The notes under the pieces are model-generated. The model saw nothing but the letters and a program-made list of their open reading frames with translations. It had not been told where the DNA came from and did not search any database. The translations under genes were made by a program, and so were the position numbers. Positions 23,378-29,127 of a stretch of DNA of 29,127 nucleotides are shown in pieces. Position 1 is the first letter of the stretch, and each line of letters begins with the position of its first letter. Source of the stretch: Desulfurococcales archaeon (GTDB lineage Archaea; Thermoproteota; Thermoprotei_A; Sulfolobales; Ignisphaeraceae); the NCBI GenBank assembly GCA_027037025.1, contig JALWBS010000063.1, positions 1-29,127 of the forward strand. The letters are read 5' to 3'.

Positions 23378-23439
23378 GTATAGCGAGGATCCGTGTATAG
23401 CGTGGTTATATGCACTACATGTATAGCGCGCCGTATAGC
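23378..23439. repeat. Cluster of four GTATAGC repeats
   Basis: GTATAGCG occurs at 23378-23385, 23395-23402 and 23421-23428, and GTATAGC at 23433-23439. The copies cover the last codons of dys, where they encode the repeated L-Y pairs of MLYGALYM, and the gap upstream of top6B. Spacing is irregular (17, 26 and 12 bp). Confidence 0.6.
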
Positions 23440-24347
23440 ATTATGGGTAGCAACAACGTAGCGTCGCCGTAGACCACTACGTGTCGAGCGCACTGCTTTA
23501 TCTTGCCCCAGGTAATCGCCTCGCGCGGTCGTGCGCCGCTGAGCGATCCATCCCATTCCACGGCTGTTGTCACGTACACGCTGTACTCCATACCGCCCGC
23601 GAACTGCGACCACCACAGCGCATGATGTTTGCTTATCCCTCCGCCAATGAGTAGCCCACCGACCTTCTTCGCGTGAAAGAATATGTTGGCAAGCTCCTCC
23701 TGGTCCTTCAAGGCATCTATCTTCAACCCTCTAAGTTTTGAGTAGGTGAGCAACGTCGTTCCGAAGGCTCCATCAACGAAACCTGGGACGTATACGGGCA
23801 CGTTCCTATCCGAGCACGCTCTAAGAATCGAATTGCCATCGCTTATCCTTTTACCTATTTCATGAAGTAGCTCGCGTATACCCCACGCATCATCTCTCCG
23901 TTTCACCTTGACCACGTCATCGAGAATTCTATACAGCACCTTCTCTATGAGCGGCCCGTAGTCGCTGATGGGTATGAAGATGTTTCCAAGTCTGTGGATC
24001 CCCCGATTCGCAAGCTCAACATCATCAACATCGAACCTACCCTTTAAGTACTTAGCCCCGAAGCTCCTAGCGATGTCGTGGTCGAGGGTTCCACACGTGG
24101 TCACGACGACGTTGAACAGACCTTCCTTGATCGCTTGCGCAATCAAGCCCCTGATCCCGGTGGCTACGATGTTGGCGGTGAACGCGAGGATCCTCACGTC
24201 GCACTCACGGCGAATCAGCTTCAATAATTCTATCGCTTCCACCAAGTGCTGAGCCATGAAACCGTGTATCCTCTTGTAGAGCTCTACCAGATCCTCGATC
24301 CTCATCCCGGGATTCAGAGTAACGTCGTTAACGGGCTCCAACTCCAC
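23415..24347 (-). CDS. dys: Deoxyhypusine synthase
   Basis: It transfers the aminobutyl group of spermidine to a lysine of initiation factor aIF5A, the first step to hypusine or deoxyhypusine. Recognised segments are FTANIVATGIRG, TTCGTLDHDIARS, PVYVPGFVDGAFG and the active-site stretch IGGGISKHHALWW, where Lys240 matches the lysine that forms the enzyme-substrate imine. WDGSLSGARPREAITWGKIK follows near the end. The GTG start at 24347 has a full GGAGGT site 8 nt upstream and overlaps the hisS stop by 20 bp. Its C-terminus is encoded by part of a GTATAGC repeat cluster. Confidence 0.95.
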   Translation of the reverse strand: MELEPVNDVTLNPGMRIEDLVELYKRIHGFMAQHLVEAIELLKLIRRECDVRILAFTANIVATGIRGLIAQAIKEGLFNVVVTTCGTLDHDIARSFGAKYLKGRFDVDDVELANRGIHRLGNIFIPISDYGPLIEKVLYRILDDVVKVKRRDDAWGIRELLHEIGKRISDGNSILRACSDRNVPVYVPGFVDGAFGTTLLTYSKLRGLKIDALKDQEELANIFFHAKKVGGLLIGGGISKHHALWWSQFAGGMEYSVYVTTAVEWDGSLSGARPREAITWGKIKQCARHVVVYGDATLLLPIMLYGALYM

Positions 24348-25644
24348 GGCTAACTACCTCCAGGAACTGGCTTTGCGGAACCTCGATTTGACTCCATCTA
24401 GCCAGATCCTTAATGACTATCGTACCTCTCTCGAGCTCTCTCCTACCTATAACGGCTACGTAGTCGAATCCTTTCCTTGCTGCGTACTCGAACATTTTCG
24501 AAAGCCTCTTGCTCTCACAGAGCTCGACCTGCACTACGAAACCGTTAGACCGTGCCAAACTAGCTAATCGATGCAGCTCTCTGAACGCCTCAACGCTTCC
24601 GATGGCTAGCGCCAATATCTTCACCCTCTTCGGAACCTCAAACCCCTGATCCATCAAGGCCAGCGCTGTCCTCTCGACACCTATGGCGAACCCCGTCATC
24701 TTCTCCGGGGATCCGCCGTATACGCAGGTTAGGTTGTCGTAGCGACCTCCGCCAGCTATGCTAAGCCCTAAGCTAGGTGAAACAACCTCGAATATCATCC
24801 CCGTATAGTAGGCTATGCCCCTGGCAAACCCTAGGTCTACGAAGAAGTTCTTTACGCCGAAACTCGATAACTGTTCACAGACGCTCTCGACTACATCGAG
24901 CTCCGAAACAACGTTAGTCAGCCCTAGATCGTTCAGCTCTCCACGAACCCTATCCAAGACCTTGCTCAGCTCCACGTACTCAACGCGTCGATGCTTATTC
25001 AGTACTTCAAGCGCTTTAGCAACCTGGGAGTTACGCGAACCCACTAGCTCTCTCGCCTTCTCAACAAGTCCTTTATCCAGCAGATGCAGCAACTCTTCCT
25101 CTTCCCTAGATCCTAAACCCGCAACTTCAGCAAGCCTTCTTATAACCGCTATGTTGTTGATCTTGAACTCGTAGTTCTTCAATCCCACCCTCTTATAGAA
25201 ATCGTCGAGTAGAAGAATGAGCTCAACATCGTAGTGAATACCGTCTGCCCCTATCACCTCGACACCTGCTTGAGTGAATTCTCGATACCTACCACGCTGA
25301 GGCTCGTCGTATCTGAAGACCGATCCTACATAGTACAGCCTTATCGGTTTCGGCTCGGCCTTCAAATACCTTAGATACGCTCTGACAACGCTAGGCGTAA
25401 ATTCCGGTCGTAATGCAACTTCTCTACCACCTTTATCAACGAATACATACATACTGTTCCTAATCTCCTCGCCCGATTTCAATGCGAAGAGCTCGAACCT
25501 CTCTATGGTAGGGGTGATTATCTTTCTGTAGCCGTAACTAACAGCTACATCCTCGAAAACTTCAGAGATGAAGGTTAGGAGCTCGCTCTCTGGATACAGA
25601 ACGTCTCTCATCCCTCTGACAGGGTCTAGAGATACCTTGGTCAA
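24328..25644 (-). CDS. hisS: Histidyl-tRNA synthetase
   Basis: A class IIa synthetase that charges tRNA-His. It contains PVRGMRDVLYPES at the N-terminus, the motif 2 region VGSVFRYDEPQRGRYREFTQ, the histidine-binding LGFARGIAYYTGMIFE, AGGGRYDNL, and motif 3 GFAIGVERTALAL. The anticodon-binding domain covers about the last 95 residues. TTG at 25644 is selected because a perfect GGAGGTGA site ends 5 nt upstream; a GTG at 25653 lies inside that site. The gene follows the endA-like gene and overlaps dys. Confidence 0.96.
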   Translation of the reverse strand: MTKVSLDPVRGMRDVLYPESELLTFISEVFEDVAVSYGYRKIITPTIERFELFALKSGEEIRNSMYVFVDKGGREVALRPEFTPSVVRAYLRYLKAEPKPIRLYYVGSVFRYDEPQRGRYREFTQAGVEVIGADGIHYDVELILLLDDFYKRVGLKNYEFKINNIAVIRRLAEVAGLGSREEEELLHLLDKGLVEKARELVGSRNSQVAKALEVLNKHRRVEYVELSKVLDRVRGELNDLGLTNVVSELDVVESVCEQLSSFGVKNFFVDLGFARGIAYYTGMIFEVVSPSLGLSIAGGGRYDNLTCVYGGSPEKMTGFAIGVERTALALMDQGFEVPKRVKILALAIGSVEAFRELHRLASLARSNGFVVQVELCESKRLSKMFEYAARKGFDYVAVIGRRELERGTIVIKDLARWSQIEVPQSQFLEVVSRGVGAR

Positions 25645-25649
25645 ACTAC

Positions 25650-25657
25650 TCACCTCC
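25650..25657 (-). promoter_or_regulatory. Ribosome-binding site that fixes the hisS start
   Basis: GGAGGTGA is an eight-base match to the anti-Shine-Dalgarno end of 16S rRNA, five bases before TTG at 25644. An in-frame GTG overlaps this site and is therefore unlikely to be the start. Confidence 0.65.
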
Positions 25658-26138
25658 GCTCGATCTTCGGGAAGACCATTTTAGTAACTTCGTAGTAAGT
25701 CACATCACCGTACATGTCGACGACCGCTATCATCACCCGGCAATCCTTCCTAAGCCCTCTCTCAACGAGTGAGAGGAGCTCGCTGGGCCTAACCTTGGCA
25801 TTCTCCTCGTAAACGTATATACATACCCTCTCACGGTCGATCACGAGCTCGTTGGGCTCCACACCCACGTCCGGAACCTTACCCCTTCGTCTGAGATCTA
25901 GGTACGTTGAGAACAGTATCCACAGATTTCGATCTCCGAAGATCTTTACGAATTCCTCGAGATCGACTTTCCTACCCTTCTCATCCACAACCTCTGCTTT
26001 ACCTACGTAGAGAAGGTAAGCGATCATAACCGGGTTAGGGCCATGCCTCACCATGTAGCAGCACTCACGGATCTTCTCTGGGCACTCAATTATCTCAATG
26101 CCTCTACTGCTCGTGATTCTGAACCGAGCTTTACTCAC
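25650..26138 (-). CDS. tRNA-splicing endonuclease-like subunit, probably non-catalytic (beta/structural)
   Basis: A protein of about 162 residues whose centre, TYLDLRRRGKVPDVG, is the hallmark Y-x-DLR-x-RG of archaeal EndA, and whose end VVDMYGDVTYYEV matches the EndA C-terminal strand. Catalytic EndA proteins then show a Tyr, a His and a Lys. Here no His follows the DLRxRG motif at all, and the Lys position aligns with Cys. This fits the structural subunit of the heterotetrameric enzyme of Thermoproteota, with the catalytic subunit encoded elsewhere. GTG at 26138 has GGTGA 8 nt upstream; GTG at 26150 is an alternative. The stop overlaps the hisS ribosome site. Confidence 0.75.
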   Translation of the reverse strand: MSKARFRITSSRGIEIIECPEKIRECCYMVRHGPNPVMIAYLLYVGKAEVVDEKGRKVDLEEFVKIFGDRNLWILFSTYLDLRRRGKVPDVGVEPNELVIDRERVCIYVYEENAKVRPSELLSLVERGLRKDCRVMIAVVDMYGDVTYYEVTKMVFPKIERR

Positions 26139-26175
26139 GGCGATACTCACCGGATCTCGGTAAAGTACATAGGAA

Positions 26176-26187
26176 AGAGTAAATATC
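26176..26187. promoter_or_regulatory. Shared AT-rich promoter box between endA-like gene (-) and mtnA (+)
   Basis: AGTAAATATCTC contains a TATA-like element readable both ways in the short divergent gap. On the minus strand it lies about 45 nt before the endA-like start. On the plus strand it lies about 30 nt before the mtnA ribosome site, closer than expected, so the mtnA assignment is weaker. Confidence 0.35.
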
Positions 26188-26204
26188 TCTACTCGTCAAC
26201 ATTC

Positions 26205-26211
26205 GGAGGTG
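26205..26211 (+). promoter_or_regulatory. Ribosome-binding site that fixes the mtnA start
   Basis: GGAGGTG lies six bases before TTG at 26218. An in-frame GTG at 26209 overlaps the site and is unlikely to be used unless the message is leaderless. Confidence 0.55.
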
Positions 26212-26217
26212 CTGGCG

Positions 26218-27282
26218 TTGCCAAACTTTCCATACCCGTTGAAGATAAAGCCCATCGAGTGGCTAGATGGGCGAGTACGTTGGCTCGATACGCGTCTCCT
26301 ACCATACGAAGAGGTGTATCGCGAGAGCGACGATTATGAGAGAATCGCGAAAGCAATAGAGGACATGGAGATCAGGGGAGCTCCCGCGATAGGCGTAGCG
26401 GCGGCGCTGGCCGTCGCAGCCGAAGCTCATAGGTACAAGGGATCGTCTACCGAGGAGCTCAGGGAGAGGTTGATCAAAGCCATCGATAGGCTGTCTAGAA
26501 CCAGGCCCACCGCCTTCAACCTCTTCTGGGCACTCAACAAGATCAGAGCTACCTGCATCGATAGCGACATCGCTTCCGCTGAAGAGCTTCGAGAGTGCGT
26601 AATCAGAACGGCTTTATCGATAATGGAGTCCGATATAAGAAGCAACATGGAGATGGGTAGGAACGGGTCTAAGCTCATAGAGGACGGAGACGTCGTGCTG
26701 ACGCATTGCAACGCAGGAGCTCTCGCCACAGCGGGGTTCGGCACAGCGTTGGGCGTGATCAGAGCCGCGTGGTACGAAGGTAAGAGGATAAAGGTGATCG
26801 CAACTGAGACCCGGCCTCTGCTTCAGGGAGCTCGTCTAACTGTTTGGGAGCTTAGAAAGGAAGGAATACCTGTCACGCTTATAACGGATAACATGGTTGG
26901 CTACGTCATGAGCAAGGGATTGGTTACTAAGGTAGTCGTGGGCGCCGACAGGATACTGAGGGATGGTCACGTAATCAACAAGATAGGTACCTACATGATA
27001 GCCCTGTGTGCTAAGAGACATAACATACCATTCTACGTAGTCGCTCCCACGAGCACGATAGACATCGCCACGCCACTTAAGGAGGTCGTGATAGAGCATC
27101 GAAGCCCCGACGAGGTTAGGTATGTCCTAGGGAAGCTGATAACCGTTCCAGACGTCGACGTTCTGAACCCTGCATTCGACATAACTCCACCTGAGCTGAT
27201 CACAGCCATCGTGACGGAGAAAGGAATTGTGTACCCACCGTACGACCAGAACATACCTAGGGTCGTATCGCAAACTCGATGA
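26218..27282 (+). CDS. mtnA: S-methyl-5-thioribose-1-phosphate isomerase
   Basis: It converts methylthioribose-1-phosphate to methylthioribulose-1-phosphate in salvage of methylthioadenosine. Diagnostic motifs are EIRGAPAIGVAAALA, VVLTHCNAGALATAGFGTALG with the active-site Cys, TETRPLLQGARLTVWEL, VVGADRIL with the catalytic Asp, INKIGTYMIALCA and VVAPTSTID. The 354-residue length is normal. The related ribose-1,5-bisphosphate isomerases and eIF2B-alpha proteins are shorter and lack part of this set, so MtnA is preferred. Its substrate would come from methylthioadenosine, the by-product of the aminopropyltransferase encoded at 19298-20188. Confidence 0.93.
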   Translation: MPNFPYPLKIKPIEWLDGRVRWLDTRLLPYEEVYRESDDYERIAKAIEDMEIRGAPAIGVAAALAVAAEAHRYKGSSTEELRERLIKAIDRLSRTRPTAFNLFWALNKIRATCIDSDIASAEELRECVIRTALSIMESDIRSNMEMGRNGSKLIEDGDVVLTHCNAGALATAGFGTALGVIRAAWYEGKRIKVIATETRPLLQGARLTVWELRKEGIPVTLITDNMVGYVMSKGLVTKVVVGADRILRDGHVINKIGTYMIALCAKRHNIPFYVVAPTSTIDIATPLKEVVIEHRSPDEVRYVLGKLITVPDVDVLNPAFDITPPELITAIVTEKGIVYPPYDQNIPRVVSQTR

Positions 27283-27294
27283 CACCGGGTGTCA
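27280..27294. repeat. 15-bp perfect palindrome at the mtnA stop codon
   Basis: TGACACC-G-GGTGTCA spans the mtnA TGA and the first bases of the 61-bp convergent gap. It may be a protein-binding site or a hairpin at the 3' end. The gap has no other clear element apart from a doubtful minus-strand C/D-like series. Confidence 0.4.
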
Positions 27295-27343
27295 GCCAAA
27301 GGGGTTCAGTCATCGCTTCGCTCATCTAGGCCTGCGTAGCTCA

Positions 27344-28105
27344 TCATCCGTTAAAGTACTTAGAGCAGAGCTTTACGTATCTACACTTCTTACAACCGAT
27401 CCACCCAAGCCCCATCACCTCCACGAAGGGGTAACTCTGTGATTCGATCAACTCGGTTCCAGATACGTGTTGAACTGCTATACAGGTTGGCGCGGTCGCA
27501 GAGATTTCGCATGGTTTGAACATGTACAGAGAGAAGCGGAGGTACAGATTCGCGAATCGACGAACATACTCACTCAGGTCCTCGAGGGTTCGCACTATCA
27601 TCTCCTTATCCATCCCTAGATCGAGGAGGAATACCGCGAGAACAGGTGTTCTCCCCATCAGCACCCTCTTGAACCTTTCGCATACGGTGATCGCGGCCGC
27701 GATCTTGAAAGCCTTTGCAACGTTCATGGATGCGAAATCGAATCCTCGCTGCTTAAGGCGTCTGTACGAATCCAGCGAAATCTCAGGGGGAGCGAGAATC
27801 ATTTTAAGCGCTTCGATAGCCAAATCCCTGGATACTCTTAAGCACAGAGGGATGATCTTGGAAATCGTTACCCCGACAACGAGCTTATCATCGCTATACG
27901 CAGCAATGTCCACCCTGTGCCTACCCTGAACAAGGTTTTGACCCAGGATTTTCGACAAAGGCCTTAGCTCGTTCTTGGATAACACCACGAACTTGTCTTC
28001 GCCAAGGCCCATAATGGGCCAGAACCCTTTTCTCGCTAACAGCGATAGGAAGAACCATGACACGGCTTCTTCCGAACACCATTCCCTTGGAACCATCCTT
28101 GCCAT
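27344..28105 (-). CDS. Cas4-like Fe-S PD-(D/E)XK-type protein with altered active site
   Basis: A 253-residue protein. Cys10 near the N-terminus and the C-terminal C-x2-C-x5-C cluster (Cys238, Cys241, Cys247) match the [4Fe-4S] layout of Cas4 and related RecB-family nucleases. Between them, HRVDIAAY (His63, Asp66) is followed by VGVTISK with Lys83. This resembles motifs II and III of the PD-(D/E)XK core, but the Glu of E-x-K is replaced by Ile. It could be an inactive DNA-binding relative or a diverged nuclease. No cas gene or CRISPR array is in the window. The next gene upstream is tRNA-Val. Function is not established. Confidence 0.5.
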   Translation of the reverse strand: MARMVPREWCSEEAVSWFFLSLLARKGFWPIMGLGEDKFVVLSKNELRPLSKILGQNLVQGRHRVDIAAYSDDKLVVGVTISKIIPLCLRVSRDLAIEALKMILAPPEISLDSYRRLKQRGFDFASMNVAKAFKIAAAITVCERFKRVLMGRTPVLAVFLLDLGMDKEMIVRTLEDLSEYVRRFANLYLRFSLYMFKPCEISATAPTCIAVQHVSGTELIESQSYPFVEVMGLGWIGCKKCRYVKLCSKYFNG

Positions 28106-28143
28106 GACTAGCTACCTTAGCTCATCCCTGAGAAGATGTGGAT

Positions 28144-28220
28144 TGGTGGGCCCGCGGGGATTTGAACCCCGGACCTCCGCCTCGTCAGGGCGGCGTCCTA
28201 CCGGGCTAGACGACGGGCCC
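28144..28220 (-). tRNA. tRNA-Val (anticodon GAC)
   Basis: The cloverleaf is identical to that of the tRNA-Val(UAC) at 9529-9605 except that position 34 is G, so the loop reads CTGACGA. Discriminator A and CCA (28144-28146) are encoded and there is no intron. Confidence 0.95.
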
Positions 28221-28248
28221 AACCCAACAGAAACACCAAGAAGCAGAA

Positions 28249-28257
28249 GCTTATAAA
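28249..28257 (-). promoter_or_regulatory. TATA box of tRNA-Val(GAC)
   Basis: The minus strand reads TTATAAGC with the same distance to the tRNA as in the UAC copy. It lies between the tRNA and the end of tsr3 (28264). Confidence 0.65.
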
Positions 28258-28263
28258 CATTGA

Positions 28264-28827
28264 TTAGTTTTCGCCAAGCAGCTTGCGTCTGAGCTTCTCC
28301 ATGATTCCTCTGCACTGACTTCTATCGATGCCGAGGTACGTACACATGGTGTTCTCCACATCTCTGACATCGTTCGCCTTAGAGTACTCATCGAGTAGCT
28401 TAGCGTTGAGTTCGATGAACGTTCTGCCCCACTTAAACTTGGATAGGATTAGCTCAGCTTGCTCCCTAAACCCTGTTATGTAAAGAGCTGCTGCTATCGC
28501 TTCAACGCTACTCAACCTGAAGGGCTTTCCGTAGTTCACGGGGTTCGCCGCTAAGAGTAGTGGCAGCACCCTACCGTTGACCAGCAGTGTTCTCCGCTTA
28601 AGTTTCTCCAACCCGCTTTTCCACGAAGTGTCTATCACTGTGATTCCGTGCTTAGCAACAACGATTCTATCTCTAGGAAGAAGCATCTTATCCGCGAAGG
28701 GATTGAGGACTATCGATCCTCTAGGAGGTCTATGCACACGGACGGCGATGCCCAGTCTAACAAGCTTCTCCGCTGTACACTTGCTAGGGTCATCATCGCC
28801 GAAGGCAACAACGAATATCTTGATCAC
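28264..28827 (-). CDS. tsr3: Tsr3, SSU rRNA aminocarboxypropyltransferase
   Basis: A 187-residue SPOUT-like enzyme that adds the 3-amino-3-carboxypropyl group of S-adenosylmethionine to a pseudouridine of small-subunit rRNA, a late step in ribosome maturation. Family landmarks are DDDPSKCTAEKLVRLG, VLNPFADKMLLPRD, VIDTSWKSG, LLAANPVNYGKPFRLSSVEA and FKWGRTFIELNAKLLDEY. GTG at 28827 has little leader, since the divergent TATA box lies about 37 nt upstream; no separate ribosome site is clear. It is followed by tRNA-Val(GAC) on the same strand. Confidence 0.92.
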   Translation of the reverse strand: MIKIFVVAFGDDDPSKCTAEKLVRLGIAVRVHRPPRGSIVLNPFADKMLLPRDRIVVAKHGITVIDTSWKSGLEKLKRRTLLVNGRVLPLLLAANPVNYGKPFRLSSVEAIAAALYITGFREQAELILSKFKWGRTFIELNAKLLDEYSKANDVRDVENTMCTYLGIDRSQCRGIMEKLRRKLLGEN

Positions 28828-28857
28828 TCCCTGAGCCCTGTAACCAATGTTAACGAA

Positions 28858-28871
28858 AACTTTTATATATT
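28858..28871. promoter_or_regulatory. Divergent TATA region between tsr3 (-) and the Lrp-type gene (+)
   Basis: CTTTTATATATTG is TATA-like on both strands. It is about 30 nt from the GTG at 28897 and about 37 nt from the tsr3 GTG, so one box may serve both genes or two overlap. Confidence 0.5.
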
Positions 28872-28896
28872 GACCCTAGACGCCGGCGGGGGGACC

Positions 28897-29127
28897 GTGC
28901 CTGAAGCAATCGTGTTGATAAACACTGACATAGGTGCAGAAGAGGAGGTCTTGAAGCAGCTCCTATCAATTGAAGGAGTTAAGGAGGCTTACATGGTGTA
29001 TGGCGTTTACGACATAGTTGCTAAGATAAATGTTGACTCTACCGAGAAGCTTAAGGAGATAGTCTCGTCGAAGATAAGGAAGATCCCGAAGGTACGATCA
29101 ACACTGACAATGCTTGTCGTCGAGTCG
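28897..29127 (+). CDS. Stand-alone Lrp/AsnC ligand-binding (RAM) domain protein, 3' end cut
   Basis: 77 codons are visible with no stop before the window ends. The protein begins PEAIVLINTDIGAEEEV and contains GVKEAYMVYGVYDIVAKI, the alpha-beta sandwich signature of the Lrp/AsnC effector domain, with IPKVRSTLTMLVVE at the end. No helix-turn-helix precedes it, because the GTG start with GGCGGGGGG just upstream is directly at the domain's first strand. Such single-domain proteins bind amino acids or partner with full Lrp regulators. It is nearly complete, since typical lengths are about 75-80 residues. Confidence 0.87.
   Translation, partial: MPEAIVLINTDIGAEEEVLKQLLSIEGVKEAYMVYGVYDIVAKINVDSTEKLKEIVSSKIRKIPKVRSTLTMLVVES

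Noticed and set aside
23378..23439. GTATAGC repeats as a CRISPR array
   Set aside because: Units are 7-8 bp with irregular 4-18 bp gaps, far too short, and no cas genes are nearby except one isolated Cas4-like protein.
1..29127. Insertion sequences, integrases, attachment sites, toxin-antitoxin pairs
   Set aside because: No transposase-like protein, terminal repeats or integrase motif was found; the near-identical tRNA-Val segments are not flanked by mobile-element features.

Overview
This window looks like chromosomal DNA of a hyperthermophilic archaeon of the Thermoproteota (Crenarchaeota). The evidence is ribosomal protein L40e, the topoisomerase VI pair, deoxyhypusine synthase, an archaeal-type AspRS, TruD, Tsr3, TtuA-type tRNA thiolase, two intron-containing tRNA genes, TATA-type promoters, a C/D box guide RNA, and many GTG/TTG starts behind GGAGGTGA-like ribosome sites. 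Genes are densely packed with frequent overlaps. No insertion sequence, CRISPR array, prophage or integrase was seen, and no gene-free stretch exceeds 300 bases.

Layout. 1-4016: 3' end of pth2, truD, convergent aspS, a Zn/KH RNA-binding protein, rpl40e and a small nucleotidyltransferase. 4019-9463: a large PAPS-reductase-like/ferredoxin fusion, an orphan beta-sandwich protein and a P-type proton ATPase. 9529-12330: divergent tRNA-Val(UAC) and intron-containing tRNA-Cys(GCA), guaB, and a convergent DHH phosphoesterase. 12393-16821: a plus-strand run of MBL hydrolase, membrane-anchored PEBP protein, Zn-alcohol dehydrogenase, and ABC ATPase plus permease. 16834-20188: a minus-strand operon of aminopropyltransferase, exported membrane protein, ThiS/MoaD-like protein and TtuA-like thiolase. 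20243-23290: a C/D box sRNA, intron-containing tRNA-Phe, and topoisomerase VI B and A. 23415-26138: endA-like, hisS and dys in one operon. 26218-29127: mtnA, a Cas4-like Fe-S protein, a second tRNA-Val (GAC), tsr3, and a stand-alone Lrp-type ligand domain cut by the window end.

Shared themes. Translation and RNA maturation dominate: Pth2, TruD, AspRS, HisRS, TtuA, Tsr3, an EndA subunit, the guide sRNA and four tRNAs. A second thread is polyamine chemistry. The aminopropyltransferase makes polyamine plus methylthioadenosine, MtnA acts in methylthioadenosine salvage, and deoxyhypusine synthase uses spermidine to modify aIF5A.

The observations most worth a second look are: the unannotated C/D box sRNA that appears to share a palindromic promoter with the aminopropyltransferase operon; the sulfur-carrier-like protein without a C-terminal Gly-Gly encoded next to its presumed thiolase partner; two tRNA-Val units identical over 114 bp except for the wobble base and one leader base; an EndA paralogue with no visible catalytic triad; and a Cas4-like protein with a degraded nuclease motif.
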